Source: Hirudo medicinalis
Taxonomy: Eukaryota > Annelida > Clitellata > Hirudinida > Hirudinidae
Assembly: GCA_011800805.1 (NCBI GenBank)
Contig: MPNW01000097.1
Location: 77,281 to 141,280 of the forward strand
Direction: 5' to 3'
DNA length: 64,000 nucleotides
The stretch's first letter is position 1, and each line of letters opens with the position of its first letter. This document shows positions 11,188 to 25,039 of this stretch, one piece after another. The notes under the pieces are model-generated. The model ran no database searches and had not been told where the DNA came from. It saw only the letters and a program-made list of their open reading frames with translations. A program made the position numbers and the translations under genes.

Positions 11188-13180
11188 TTTTCTGAAAACC
11201 GAAAGTGCTCAGTTAATTGTTTGATACAATGCATAATTATTATTGCTACTATTATGTTTCATTAAAAATTCATGTTGCATACAAATGATCGATAATTGCA
11301 ACCCTTCGTTGGTCGAAAACTCCTTTGGGAAGCAAACGAGATAGCTCGTGCTTACTCAACCCTCGAACCACTTAACCCAGCAGATGTAATAGCCGATAAT
11401 TCAGGCGAAACTTGTTGCAACTCTCAAGTGGCCTGCTTGGCAGGCTAAAGTTCTGAAGAACATGGCATGCCACCACCAGTCATCTATCCACAGCCCATCC
11501 AGCCTTCTTCGCTAATTTGCCGATTATAATTTTCTAAACCAATTAGAGCGGTCGGACTCTAGTGAGCGCCAAAGAATCTAAGTCAACGAATAGTTTTTGT
11601 TCTTAATTTGGAAATAAAAAAGCCTACAAGTTCCAACGAAAGTCGCAGTACGATAATAATAAGGTCACAAGGATTGCATGTAATCATGTTGCTCTTGAGT
11701 GTGCAGGAAATAATAATTTTCGAAAATTACTGTCATCAACAACCGAGCATATTCCCACAAAAAAAATTGTTCCCGTTGTTAACGAACACCAACTCGAAAT
11801 AATCAAAAGACCTCTTTGACTTGGAATGAAATGAACTCGGGGAAAGTTGCACCACAAACAGGAGAAATAACTCGACCGACCTGACACCGACCACTTTAAA
11901 CTGTCTGAGATGCAACTCAATACTTGCGAAGAGCGATTTATTATCAGAGCATGTATATCCATGCTCTCTTATCACATTGGAAGAGTTTCCAACATGCTGA
12001 TAAGAAAAGGCTTGCGACCTTGTGATGTTGTGCAGAAAGTGGGTCGTAGCAGGCTGAGTCATAATCCAGCGATGTTGGCTTGCTCACTACTCATCATCAT
12101 CATCATCATCATCGCCTTCATCTCCGTAGTCATCATCCCCATGACCCAGACGAAAGCTTATTCATCTGGAAGCCACTGAAAGCAAAAGCCTCGCACAACG
12201 TTTTAACTTATCGAGTTTCAGAGCTTCAAAGTGGCAGACGATTCGACAGAAGACACACAAAGGGAGAGACGCGGGAAGCATAGTGCATGGCTCAGCATTG
12301 CATGGAGCCCTCACGAGGAGCATGCAGGCAGCAAATTGATCAATAGCGCACCATTAGATGCAGCCGCACACCGATGTCCGAAGCACTCGAGTGTTAACAA
12401 CCACTAACTGGCTTGACCGCCAGCGTGAGAAAACTTTAAACTGATACTCGCTGACTGCACATGTCGGGCGAATGAATAGTGTAGCGCTCTTTTTCACCTC
12501 GCCTTGCAGACAGCCCTGCTCACTCGACAGACACAAGAGCTTACCTACATCTGTCTAGCTCACAGAAGAAGCTGTGTAATATGTAAAAGCTAGGCATTTT
12601 ATAATATTCGTCGCAATATTATGAACATCATTGTTAATGTGTATAAAGGAGATATGCCTGTATGAAATAGATCAGATTAACTCGAGTCTCCTGTCACCGT
12701 GACTCATCCAGGAAGCAGACGTCTCGATTTCTCAAAACAAAAAAAAAACTAGGAAGCTTCACGCTTCACTCGCGGCTTAGACATCTCCAACTTATCAGAA
12801 TCTCAGACTTACGCAACCAGACACTAATTTATCTCTCCTCTGAGTGGCAATGACCGCATGTTGATGAATGTATCAAACTCAAGCTAATCCAATCTAAGTA
12901 GGTTTAACCTCATCCAAACCTTCTACAGAATTAACGACCTAAAATAACGACCATTCAAACCATCTCAACCTCGTAATAAATAATGTGAAAATATGTCGAA
13001 CGGTGGCAAGAAATAAAATATAATGTAGATTAAATAGCGAATAAATAAAAAAATATATGTAAAAATAAAAAATAAATAAAAATAAGATCAAGTCAAGGAC
13101 AGAAACTCACTTCACGGAAACGAAGCCTCGACGAAATCGCGTCAACAAAGTCTCTGACTGCAAGAGCTGCTAAGATCAGG
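11188..13180 (-). other. 5' UTR of the SDR gene with a 1.9-kb leader intron
   Basis: A splice acceptor (ttttcag) sits 4 bases upstream of the SDR ATG, leaving an exon start at 11191. A good donor, GTGAA|gtgagt, lies at 13111/13110. A non-coding first exon of roughly 13111-13180 therefore fits, with the transcription start about 25-30 bases below the TATA box. The intron has a small (CAT)n tract near 12090-12118 and no other feature I can support. Confidence 0.6.
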
Positions 13181-13202
13181 GTGCAGTTGCAGTGGTGTTA
13201 GG

Positions 13203-13210
13203 CTTTTATA
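13203..13210 (-). promoter_or_regulatory. TATA box of the SDR gene
   Basis: Minus strand reads TATAAAAG inside gcctataaaagcc, in a locally GC-rich context, about 90 bases upstream of the donor that ends the inferred leader exon. It is a canonical core promoter element at a sensible distance. Confidence 0.65.
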
Positions 13211-16200
13211 GGCACCGGCGAGCATGCGTCCAGTAGCTTGTTGAGTAGGGATGTGCGTGACGATTAATCATCATTTGCTTTTCGATTCACTTTTAAACGC
13301 TGCCAATGTTTAACCACACATAATATCCTTAAATTATAGACTCGCAACCTTTCAATCTCTACTCAAATTGTGGTTAAAATTGTCACCAGCATTTTAAAAC
13401 AAATCGTCCAAAACTTTCCCAAGGAGTCAAGATGGAGGGAGATTGAATAGTTTAATTTTTTAGATTTAGAGTCTGTGGACTTTAATCATTCGATAAACGG
13501 TTAATGGCATCCTTCCAAATATTCGGCAATTCGTTGCTATCGAATTAAAATGCTTACGAGGACGCTCTGCAGATGAATGCACAAGACTTACCACTTTGGT
13601 AATGATAAAGACGATTCCGATAAAGAGCACGAAGCGATGTTATAAATTGCACAATGTAATTATATTCTTCCACGCACTTATCTTCATCACTCGTCATTTC
13701 TTGATTTAGAAAGCTTCCTGCCGGTGTAGCATGTGAAATTAACAAATAACAGATGTTGCTCGCTAATTCATTGATTCATAAGCGCAATTTTAGGCAAGAT
13801 GAGATTCTTTTGTGGCTGATGCGAATCTCGTGTCAAAAATCAGTTTTAATTGGGCGAAGAATCACGAAAATAAATCTGAGAGAACGATGGATAGATGTCC
13901 TTATAAGTAATTGTTTCAAGCTACGTCTGGGTGAATTTTCTAATTGCTTACTTTATTAGTGGATTTGGTGATCATTTTCGTTAGACGAGGAAGGAAAGTA
14001 TGCCATATGCCGGTTGCTAGGAAGTTTTTCGAACTGAAAGCCTAATTATTCTTAATTATTGGTAATTGGGCCGAATTAATTATCGTTAATATGACAGGAT
14101 TTCAGGATTTCATTAAAGCAATTAAACCTGTTTTATATCGTGCATAAATATGTTTTCATTAGCTAAAAAAATGCTCATTAGCTTGAGTTTCAATCATTAA
14201 AACCAAACATCCATGAAAGACCGATGAAATACCTTCAAACAATGAAACATAATTCAAGGTTTTAAGAGTTCCGGTTCAGCAAATAGAAGTTTCATGTTCC
14301 TTGTGGGCCAACGTGTCGGCCCTTGAGAGTTGCTGAGTGGTGGTTAGAGAAAGAATGAAATACTTGTTTCGGAAGTAAACCACCCCAGGAAAATAGGAAA
14401 TGAGCAAAAAATGCATAAAGCTGTTGTAAAGCTTTACATTCGGTCTGAACTTTACAAAAACAAAGCGTTGTATCGGACATGAAAGCATTCCAAATTCCAA
14501 ATGTTGAAACGTGTCTTCCCTTCTTATCAGCTTGTTTGCCGCAAATCCTCGCTAATCGCCTGGAATTTTCATTGTTTCTGCTTCTTGGCAAATTACCAAA
14601 TGCAATTGCAATTCAAAAACTTTTCAATTGAGAGCTCGTTACTATTCATGATTTTGAGTAAGCATTAATTATTCATTGGTTTCTCTAATTAATAATGGTT
14701 AATACATTAAAATCTGTTCAAAGGATAACCTCCCAAATGATTAATTTAATAGGATGTGTTATAAATTGGTCTGATGAGCTGGCATGTGTCTTTGTACACA
14801 CATTTAAGAGGTCATATCACTCTGCCAATCCAACTTCTTAAGGCTCGGGGCAAGACATTAATTATGCAAATTAGCTTGAAAAAGTTTTGGAGGGGAGGAA
14901 CTCATTAGTGTTTCTGTTTGTTCAAAAGATTTTCTACTAAATAGCTGTAGCTACTTTAAAACTTTCAATTAAAATAAAATAATTAACGTGTAGTTCGAAG
15001 CACCTTTGAATGGATATCGGATGCCAATTTTTATGACATTTAATTGGCTAGGAATAGTTATTTTGACGTTTATTTGCGTCATTATGAAGAAGAGGATGCT
15101 AGTCGAAACGATATGGTTTCACTATTCTGCTTCCTTCCTGTTTCCTGCCACACTGTATCAAATGTTCAGTTGAGAAAGCGATAATATATTTATTTATTAA
15201 ATATGATATTTAAATATAACCATCCTTACGAAATCTTCACTGACATAAGTGACATTCCACATTTCTTAACTTCACGTGGAATGCTAACGTACTTATGATG
15301 TGGTAGTCATGTGAAACAAATGTTTGCTTACTTTGCTTAGAATTTCTTTATAAACAAATAACGTTTATGCAAATCATCTTCAAATAATAATTAACAATAA
15401 TAATAATTTATGCGTAAAATTCAGTTCCACAAAATTATAAATCTTATCCCTCTCAATATCACAATACTGCTTTATATTTAAAAAAATTTTTTTCTTTGGA
15501 ATACAAAATTGACTCATCATCAATTTATCAGCTTAATTTCCAACCGCAAATGACCCCATTGATACAAAAATGAAATTTGTTTGGAAGCCAGAATCTTAAT
15601 GAGAGGAACAGATGAAATGAAATAAAATTAAAAAAAAGCAGACAATTATAAAACCAATTTCAACTCGGGCCTAAAGATCATTTCATCATCGAGTAAAACT
15701 CAATGCTAAAGATGCACAGTCAAGGAGGAAACTCAGACGAAACAGGTTGCAAGATTCTGAGGTAACTGGGTTGATGGCAACACAAAACAAAGATTAAGAT
15801 GTCTGAGAGAAACAAGATTTACGACGATGTTTTGGCACGCGAATGAGCGATATTCCTGAGCGATATTTGAAATCAAAAGTATCGAAAAACAAAAGAGTAC
15901 AATGCTTGGTTTATTATTGTTATCGAAGAAATTTTTACTTTCTAAACAAAGATTCACAGGAACCATGAAATACGAGGTTATGAGGTTATTGAGATGGCGG
16001 ATGATAAGAAATAAAAATGTTATTTCTTCTGTCGTGAAGTTGCTTGATGATGGTGGTGATGATGACTTTGGCGATGACGATGATGATGATGGTGCGTGAT
16101 TTACTTTTCGAACGTGACCTTTACGTGTTGAACGTGTTGTGGATAACTCGACATAAACACATGCACTCCACCAGGATAATAAATGGAAATTGAAATGGTC

Positions 16201-18099
16201 TCTCAGAGAGAACCACGTGCGAGAAATGGAAAACAAAGATTTAATTTCCATTGCACCGAAAACAATCTGAAATTAAAATCCTTCAGGAAAAAAATATTCT
16301 AAAAATTGATGGACGCTAACAATCAGGCGCTCGAAATGCACCGAAAAGCGAATGTAGCACAACGTGCAACTTATCAACTTATCACATTCATTGATACATG
16401 ACCAGTCCCTTCTTATCATAGTCTGCTTATCGTCTCTGTAAGATCCCTTTATAACAAGGCTTGCTTCACCCGTTAATTAAGATCAATTCTTCCATTGGCA
16501 CCTCCATTTCACCTGTTTACATCAAATCGTCTGGACCTTACGGGTCCTTCTGTAATTTCCAACAATTGCAACGGTTAGTCTGACGGTTATTTAGTAGTGT
16601 TAGTTAAGCATTTTCCTTTGAAGATGTTGCTAGCAGACATTTATTCATGAGTGGTTAATGGTGATTAATGGAAGTGGTTAAGTTGTCAGTTATTAACAGG
16701 ACAAGTAAGGACATTAATTCTAATGATGCATGTGACTGCAAATACCCGACAAATATACTGGCAGTCTTACAAGGGTCATTTCAGTTGCTTTAAAAGGGAA
16801 AGGTCAAAGCTGTGTCAGTCTGCTAGGTTTTCTGTAATTCATGTGCAAGCAATATTACTATACATATTGCTATTTAGCATAACCTAATATATATTAGGTT
16901 TGTATGGATTTATGCTTGCTGTAAACTGATAAAAACAATCAAGCCACTACAAACTCTAGCTCCGTCGATAAAATGTCAACCATAACCCCCGGATTTCATT
17001 CTCCAGCGATTTCAATTCTGATCTTTCGGACATCGAGTACACTCTTGCAGTGCAGACTTTACACTGGGACACAGCTTAATATCAATCGTGCTAATTTACA
17101 AGAATCAAACAACTGAGAAACAAGACCTGGTCGATGAAGGATTGCAGCATGTCGCTTATAATTTCAGTTCGCTTCAATCAGTTCGCTTTTCCTTCAATGA
17201 ATCAAGGATTAAGATTAAGATTGCATGATTAAGATTATTTTGTAACGTGACAGATACGCATTTCTAAACCTCAGGTCACGATTGTGAAGGCAGTCCTTTG
17301 TGGCATGCTTGCAGGCAAGGATGCAGCTGCTTTTTATGATCAATTAGAAACATTTTCATATCTGTGAAAGAGAATTGAAAAGTTAACTTTATTTCAAAAG
17401 CTCAAGTAACAAACAGCATGTTAGAGAGCATCAGTTCTTTTTCAAATGTTATTTTATTAATTTCGAATCAAACAAGAGCACTCTTGAAGAATAAATGGTC
17501 AGCGAAGTGTAACAAAGGTAAAATATTGCAAATTATTTTGCAGGTTAGTTAAGCATTCGCTCGCACGTCTGAAGAAGTCTTGGTAACTTCAACCAGAATG
17601 GAGACACGCAAGTAGGGGTTGCGACCCCGCATTTGAAAAGAAAGAAGAGTCGCCTTTTGGAATAGAACAACACACACGAAGCCAACACATGTACGAGAGA
17701 ACTACGTGGTATTAGTTCTTCTGTTGTGAAGTGAATTGTTCATGTCGTTACTTTTTAACGTGTCATTTGATAGTTGGTCGTTCCATATATGCTAGGATGG
17801 GGCAAACTACCATTGTTTCAAGCAGATAATAATAAATATATGTCCCCTCATCTACTGACCAATAAAATATATTACTTTAATATTTTATTTCATTCCTAGG
17901 GGTCACAACTTTGAAAAAAAAAAACAAAACTGAAGTTGTTACATATCGTATTTCCCAATGTATAAGACGCTACCTACTTCTCCCTAATTAAGAATAATCT
18001 TTGTTCAACTGGACCAAATTAAAAAAAAGTGCATCCGATTAATCACAAGACATTCAGTAATATGGGGAATACTGGGAATACTTTGAATATTTTAAAATT
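13211..18099. other. Intergenic, no supported gene
   Basis: About 4.9 kb of AT-rich sequence. Only short unsupported reading frames are present. The longest (15733-16251, minus, 172 codons) includes a poly-Ser/Pro run from a GAT microsatellite at 16040-16092 and has no recognisable domain. A 20-base perfect palindrome lies at 16881-16900. Near 17947 a cgtattt...tgtataagacgc motif resembles a terminal segment common in DNA transposons, without further support. Confidence 0.6.
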
Positions 18100-21000
18100 A
18101 TGTTCCGTATAACTGTTTTTAGCCGATCTCTAAAATGGTATCGTTTATTTATTTATTTGATTAAAGTCCGTTGCTTGACTAAGGCGATTTGGACTGTGGT
18201 ATCGCTTAGGTATCCCACTGCTTTTGAATGTGAATCCATCGGTAACCAGAGTTGTTTTCCATCAACCATCACCACAGGTAAGTATTGGCCATATTACATC
18301 TCTTGTATCTTCAACGTTTGATTTTTAATCTAATTTTGTTTGTTGAATTTTTAGATTTATTCAGTTAAAGCAGATTTCACAATCGTTGGAAATAATTGGT
18401 TCGAACCGATGAATAAAGGATGACTAAAATCGATATTTTCAATATAACGAGTTAACTAAGGACAGCCGATGTGTGGATGGACAGCACAGTCGAGTAACGA
18501 GTTAACTCGGGTCAACCGCTAAATAGGTTAAGATTTACAATAGTTCATTAGGGTCATATTTTTAATTTTTGGGACAGGAATGTTAAGGTTATTCAAAATG
18601 TATGTTCACAGTCACATGAACAAGTTAATTCCTAAGTATCATCAGAAGATACGGTTTGTCGTGAGAAGTTACCTAACTAATGATATAAGTTACGCAATAA
18701 TTTATTAGTTTTAAAAACTTCCTTAATATTTAACATTTGAGTTGGTATTTATTATTTATATCAAGGAGAATTTAGTAAAATTCGCTATCAATGTTTTGCT
18801 CAGAGTTCCTTGTGGCTTTGGGATAAAGTTATCGTCTCCGTTCGTTGGCATTTGATAATTCGTTGGCGGCGATTGCATAACAGCTTTATAAAACATCATG
18901 GATTTATATATGAAACAAGGAGTGAGGATTTAACATTAATTTTGTTTAATTTATTTTCTTGTTTGACTGCCACGCCCGCCTAAGGGTTTTACCATCTAAA
19001 TTCGAATTAAAAAAAGTTTGTGATATTGTCTGCATATTGTCGTTAATTATAAATTACTAATGGTAATTACGATGGATAAGTCGTTGCCAATAGTGACTAA
19101 TTTTAGAACTGCTTGGAACATATGTTACAAGCACCAAAGTTTTTCCACATTGCAAACATCACTGCTTCGAATGTTTTTTGGGAAATAAATCATCACTGAT
19201 CAGTACTGATATTTTGTCTCATTCGCCCAAGATTAATAGCTTAATTTATTTCAGTCTTATATGACACTCACATTTTAAAATAAATGCCTTAAATCAATCT
19301 AGGAAACAGAATATTCAGCCTTCAGAAAGAGGGTCAGGAAAACAACTTATCAGAGCAAAAATTTGAAGTTTGATAGACCTTCCCTAGCCATGACGGGTCT
19401 GTTAGTCAAACTTCCTTAAGTCATTCATTTTTTTTAATGAAGATCAATTGAATTGCAGAGTTTGCAGTTGATTACTTGAGGGACATTGCACCAAGGGAGT
19501 TAGGCAGGATTGACATGTACTGGGCTTCTTCCATGTGCCAGTAAGTCCTAAAGGAACTTGCTGTTATGCTCTCGTGCTTCTCGTGCTAGAAGAGCTGGCT
19601 TGCTACGATTCGTCTGTTTGTTAGCTCGCTCGTTACTGGACATCGACACATCTTTCAATTTGCATGTATTATGCTCAGTTGTTATTTATCTTGTTGCATT
19701 GGTTATAAGCTGAATTTTCTTTTGTAGTCATTTTGGCTATGCTGCTGCATCAAATGTTAAATTAATCAACCTTGATTACCTGAAGTAGTTATTTAAATCA
19801 TACTTAATGTAATGATTACCTTTTGAGCAATTAATAATTATTAAACATGAAAATGAAGTCAATCCATGTAAATTTATCTAGCTGAAATGAATTATCATTC
19901 TTAGGGATTCGTACGTCTCTCCATGCACTCTGATGGTTGCTCTTATGTACGCTCGAAGACTTAAACTGAACAACAATAAATACCTGGAAACTGTTCCCTC
20001 ATCCAACTTGCTGCTTGTTTCGATGGTTTGTCCCCGAAGGATTTATTAATACGATCCGGCCATGGCCGAGTCAGCGGGATTTAAACGTCTTAATCGACGA
20101 GTTGCCAGAATTTATTAAATAACATTTCTGTTTTTAGTTTCCATAAAATGTTTATTCCGAAATTAAAAATATAATATTATGATAAATATTATTTATTCCA
20201 ATAGATGGTTGCTTCGAAGTTCTTGGTCGAAGTCGATGACACGACGTTGGAGGAGTGGATGAAGGCATCCAACATGGACTCCAATGACCTCTACGAACTT
20301 GAAATGGACTTTCTTAAGGCTATTGTAAGACTTCAAATAAGTGAACAACTGAGTGTTAAATGGCATGCTCCTACTGCAGATTTGAATACATTTGAGTCCA
20401 TTGTCCAGTTAATAAATCCCCATATACTTTTGAATCATTTGGCCTCGACCATTAAGTTTAATTTTGTTAAGTATTAAATTATATTTAGATACATTTTCAG
20501 GACTGGAATCTTTTTGTGAGTGTGGATGACTTTTGGTTATTTCTCTTTCAACTCGAACAAAGGTATTTGAAATTGAAAGTTTTAAATATCGTTGAATGAA
20601 ATGATGATTATTATAATAATTCTCCATTTTTCAGGATAGCTTGGCGCCAGTTCCAGACTCGAAATGAAAAGTTCTTCACCTACACGGACATTCACGTTCT
20701 CAGCCGATCGCACGACGGAACCATCTGGAATTCTTTTGTCAAAATGTGCCTCGACATTTTCAAGGTTTTCTTCTGATTGGCAGTTTCAAACTGATTTCAG
20801 TTTTGATTGGATGGTTGTTTTTGTTTTGTTCAGGTCACGATTGCTTGCACTGCTACCTATGCAGTTGTCATCCTTACTCTGGCCAGCATTCCACATCTTG
20901 ACAGGACGACATTAGTGACTGATATTGGGAGAATGGATGTCATTTATCCAATTTTGCATCAGGCTTCTGAATCTTCTTCATCATATTTTGAAAAACACAT

Positions 21001-21262
21001 GTTTGGAGTGGGTTATTCTCCGGACAAGGATGATTTGGTTGATCAAACTGATGTTTACTTAATGAAGAATTATTCTGAGGGCTGTTGTGCAAAATGTGAT
21101 GAACAGATGTGCCCAGGAAGGTCCTCAAACAACACTTCGGGTATAACCAAAAACCATTCAAGTATCGAAGATCCGTTGAGCCAGTTGATAGGTTTATTCT
21201 CTGTGCCTTATCCTTCAAGCTTTTTCCAGCTTACCTTTCCTGAGCCACAATCGTTATCATGA
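18100..21262 (+). CDS. CNPPD1: CNPPD1-like cyclin-fold membrane protein
   Basis: Exons ending at 18277, then 19459-19540, 19905-20025, 20205-20324, 20501-20562, 20635-20764 and 20834-21262 join in phase. The product carries a Pas1/PHO80-type cyclin domain: SPCTLMVALMYARRL, then LLLVSMMVASKFL across an exon border, then LEMDFLKAIDWNLFVS. These match animal CNPPD1 proteins. The last exon opens with a hydrophobic stretch (TIACTATYAVVILTLASI) that fits the family's membrane segment, followed by a Cys/Ser-rich tail and a TGA/TAG stop cluster. The function is poorly known; cyclin partners are presumed. The 5' end is unsure. An in-frame ATG at 18100 opens the first exon, but an acceptor at 18209 would begin it at 18210, with the real start further upstream. 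Confidence 0.8.
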
Positions 21263-22149
21263 CTAGGAGGTCCAAATTTATTTCAAATTCTTGTGCCTGG
21301 TTCATTTGGCTTTGAAAAGTTTGGGCTGATTACTTGATGATTGGGCTAAATTACTCTTTCAATAACATTTTGTTTGGGGATCTGCATCAATTAAACTGTT
21401 TTGTTAGAATTTTAATTTTTTATTCAATTTGTGATTCTGCTTATTCTATGTCATGGTTTTTTCTATTTATGATTCAATGAATTAAGCAGATTCATAAAAA
21501 AACAAGATCGTTTCTGCCAGTAACACCATAGCTTCTATTCTAATTCAGGAACTTTTTATGATTTTCAAGACATTAAAATACATTTGTTCGCCACCACGTT
21601 AGCAAAGTACGCGTCTTGATGTCAATTCTCTTTCGGTTAAGATGGCAAAAGTTTTATGGGGCGTTGAGTGCTGACTAGCGCACTCAGTACAATGCAGAAG
21701 TGGTCTGGAGGGGCAGTTATCTGCCGTGAAAATTCACGATAGATAGCAGCGTTATTTGGCTATCTGCCTGAAAACTTGCAGTCCTATTACTATTATAAAA
21801 CATAGTTAAAATATTGCATAAATTAGAACAAAGCATTATTTTCCATTATTTTATTTGAATGGAATCCTCTCCGATTGAACAAATCGAAAAATTCAGAAAA
21901 ATTAGATTAAAAGCCAACCGTTAGAGATACAAAAGCTTATAATATCTTACGAGATTTGGAACAAATACAGTTTTTTGATAATTATACTTAATATATTATA
22001 ACTTAAGTGTTTATTACGATTTTTAATGTAAATCCGGAATTTAAAATTGAGCAGAGGAATTACATAACAATTACATATTTAAAAACTCATCAAAATTACT
22101 TTTTAAAACATGTGTAATTTGTACTGTCGACAATTTTAGGATGCAGTAT
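21263..22149. other. Intergenic, no supported gene
   Basis: AT-rich sequence downstream of CNPPD1. It includes ATTAAA-type signals near 21390 that could end that transcript. Nothing else was recognised. Confidence 0.5.
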
Positions 22150-22425
22150 TATATCTTTTCCAAGGAAAATTTGAAATTTATTATAATAATTGATGGATCC
22201 AAGCTTAAAGTTTGCTTCCCACATTGATACAATCACTCATAAAGCTGCAGCAGTTTCATGGATGATCAGGNTTCTTAACATATACCTGATTATCCTGACA
22301 TTCGGACCTTGTGTTGTTCTTTTTGTGTGTAAATTGTACAGACTTGTGTTAGTGGTCCCAAGGACCCTTCAGTTTGATGTTTAATAATAAATAAATAATA
22401 AATAAATAAATAATAATACCAAACC
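22150..22425 (+). mobile_element. 3' scrap of a non-LTR retrotransposon (LINE)
   Basis: The plus frame reads DPSLKFASHIDTITHKAA, the motif that follows the catalytic core in CR1/Jockey-type reverse transcriptases. It then jumps to a short 3' region ending in an AAAT/AAT-rich tail (22381-22420). A large internal deletion is implied. One unresolved base (N) lies at 22271, inside the RT-like frame. It sits between CNPPD1 and LETMD1. Confidence 0.6.
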
Positions 22426-22835
22426 AGATGATTGGTCCATTAATGAATTAATTTTTTTGAGAATTCCAGGGCAAATAATTTTATTTTCATTTGATACACT
22501 AAATTGAAAAGCAAGTGAGTTGTTTCATTTCTGAGCGCAAGAAATTACTCTAAAAAATAACATTTATTAAATAAAATTTCTTTAAAAAAATAATAACTTA
22601 AAATAACCTGCCTCACCTGTAATTAGTTAAGTAAATATATTAAGAAAGGATTATCTCATTAGGAATTGTCTTTTAACCAAAGTTTTGATCTGAGGCGGTG
22701 TGGACTAATGTAATGGGTCGCGCACTGCGCTTTTACTGTCAATGCAGTTCTCAGTTTAGGTGTGCTAGCAGCAATGTTTTGGTGAAACAAATTTCTAGGT
22801 TTGTTTATTTGATATAATAATGATTCTCTGTTCAG

Positions 22836-24843
22836 CTTTCTATATGGAAATTGCAGCATGCTAATGTTCTTAATGACAACTTGCTTCATTGCAGCAGACA
22901 TTACTCTGGGAATCCTGACTCCAAAGGTCCTGGGAAAATAAAATCAAAACTCACATCGGCTTATTTAAATTATCTTGACAAATTTGAAAATAAATTTAAA
23001 GAGTCCTTGCCAACAGCACATAGGTTGTTTCGACTGTTTAAAGATGGTTAGATTGAATGTGGCAAGTGTGCTTCGAAGCTTTAACATAATGTTTGGACGG
23101 AAATTTATTGTAGGAGTTGCAGACTTTTTTCGAGATGCAAAAGAATATTATAATGTTTCAAGAAGTATTTGGTCTGGCACACCACTTACAAGCTTTAAAT
23201 GCAGTCAGCTACAACTTTATCAACAGGTAAAATTTTTCATAGTTCATAATAACTGTTACTTTTATTATGCACGAGGGAATGTTCACAGATTGCATACAAT
23301 TGTGCAATTAAATTTGCTTGGAGGAGCTTAACTAAGTATTATTTATGAATGGCTTGCTTAAAATAATTTTTGTAGATGCCAGGAGATCTCAAGAAATCTG
23401 CACCTTTGATCATCTCAATTCCCATACCTTTAGCTACATATTTCATATTTCCTGTCTCGTTAGTCACCACATTATGTTGTTCTCTGAAAAATAGAAGATT
23501 TTGACTTTGATATTGTTGAATCGACATAATTTAATGAATGTTCTTCAAGGTATTACATGTATCCTCAGTATTTACTCTGTCGACATTTTTGGACCGAGGA
23601 GCAAAAGAGAATTTTTGCGGTCGAGGATTTTGAGTCTCGTCTTGTTCACTATTCAAAGATATTTCAGTATCTTGAGAAACATCTTCCACACATTGATGAT
23701 TCTTACACTAGAAGTGAATTTGAAGGACTGCTGCACAAAGTAATTTAATTATTTATTTGAAATTGTTTGCAAATCGTGCAAACATTTAATGGCCAAATTT
23801 CAATCTCCAGATCAAGCAAGCCAAAGAAGAAATCGAAGCGGACGACATTCTTAAGTTCAAGGACCTCTTCAGGACTCTTCCATTTGGAATGGAACATCTG
23901 ATGGAAAGGCACAAGATACACCTGGTGAATGGAAAACTATATTGAATTAAATCATGAATGGCATTTGAACCTTGAATCTCAATTGCAGTGGCATCTGAGC
24001 AGAGGTTTAGAAATCTCAACGAAGAAGTCGAGGATAGTTCAAGACCTTCGACTCCTCAGCAACATCGATGCTGCACTTCACAGGGAAGGCATCGACAAAG
24101 TTCAGATGAGCACCCTCTATGAGGTGATATTTGTTTGTGGACGAGTATTTCAGCCATGCCAGTGCTCTTTCGTTTTGTTCTGTTCGGTGCATTGTTTTTG
24201 TTGGGAATCACAATTTGCCATCATTTAAATAGTTGTATTATTTTGATAATTACATTAGTGTGTTGATTAGCTGACACAGACATTTGGCAGCCTTATGTTT
24301 AAAAATGGCATGTCCATTTTGGAGTATATTTGTGACTTGAGATTGTTTTTGTTGTTATTAATAACGACATACTTAACATTACATTGTTGAAAGTAAGTTT
24401 CTATGATTTGAATAATAGTATATTATTCATTTATGTAATAATGACCGAGTTTTGAATTGACGTAAGATCGGGCTCTTGAGAGGAATCAACCCCTACGAAG
24501 TCTCAAAGAAAGATCTCAAGAAGTATCTTGAAAACTGGATCAAAGTGTCCATCAGTGTTGATGGCTAGTATTTGTTTATGAGATTCAGTGTTATAATTAT
24601 CAATTGCCAACATTAATCTTAATGCAATTATTTTTATTCGGTCGTTGTATTCCGACCGAAGATGCCTTTAAGATCTTGAACACCCGGGGATGCGATCGTG
24701 CGGTAGGCTTTAATAAATTATTCAACTTTAACGCAATGAATGTTGTCATTTCAGAGACCAGCTATTCCCTCCTCCTGCATTGTCCAGTTCTTTTGAGCCC
24801 GTTTTGGTTCAAACAGGTGAAAATACCCCCGACGCAAATCTGA
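22836..24843 (+). CDS. LETMD1: LETM1-domain protein, LETMD1-like (start exon not fixed)
   Basis: Eight exons join in phase: 22836-23046, 23114-23226, 23376-23458, 23550-23739, 23811-23924, 23989-24123, 24467-24554, 24755-24843 (340 codons). This is close to the roughly 360 aa of vertebrate LETMD1. Diagnostic pieces are PLIISIPIPLATYFIFPVS (inner-membrane segment), YYMYPQYLLCRHFWTEEQ, the LPFGMEHL segment, and the C-terminal LLRGINPYEVSKKDLKKYL of the LETM1 ribosome-binding-like fold. By family it is a mitochondrial inner-membrane protein tied to respiratory function. The first listed exon begins at an acceptor, so a start exon is missing. An ATG at 22713 opens an Arg/Cys-rich, presequence-like frame, but its donor phase does not fit. 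Introns are 60-340 bases, smaller than elsewhere in the window. Confidence 0.85.
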
Positions 24844-24953
24844 TAGAATTTCTTTTCGAGTGACTGACCTCTCAGAATAATGTCAAATTTTATGCACCCT
24901 TTGCTTTATAGATCATTTATAGGATATGGTTTTTACATTCTCATTAAAATCTA

Positions 24954-24959
24954 AATAAA
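24954..24959 (+). terminator. Poly(A) signal of LETMD1
   Basis: AATAAA 111 bases after the LETMD1 stop, 30 bases from the opposing poly(A) signal of the minus-strand gene. Confidence 0.6.
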
Positions 24960-24988
24960 CAATGAAAATAATAGATGAGAAATTAGCA

Positions 24989-24994
24989 TTTATT
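24989..24994 (-). terminator. Poly(A) signal of the coiled-coil gene
   Basis: Minus strand reads AATAAA about 45 bases past the stop at 25040. Both genes' 3' ends fall in the same 40-base stretch. Confidence 0.6.
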
Positions 24995-25039
24995 GAGATC
25001 AAGGTAGCTTGTTGTGAGCCTGCTGTCACCTGAGTACAA

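Noticed and set aside
15733..16251. 172-codon minus ORF
   Set aside because: No domain or homologue recalled, contains a microsatellite Ser/Pro run, no splice or poly(A) context; length is compatible with chance in AT-rich DNA with a GAT tract.
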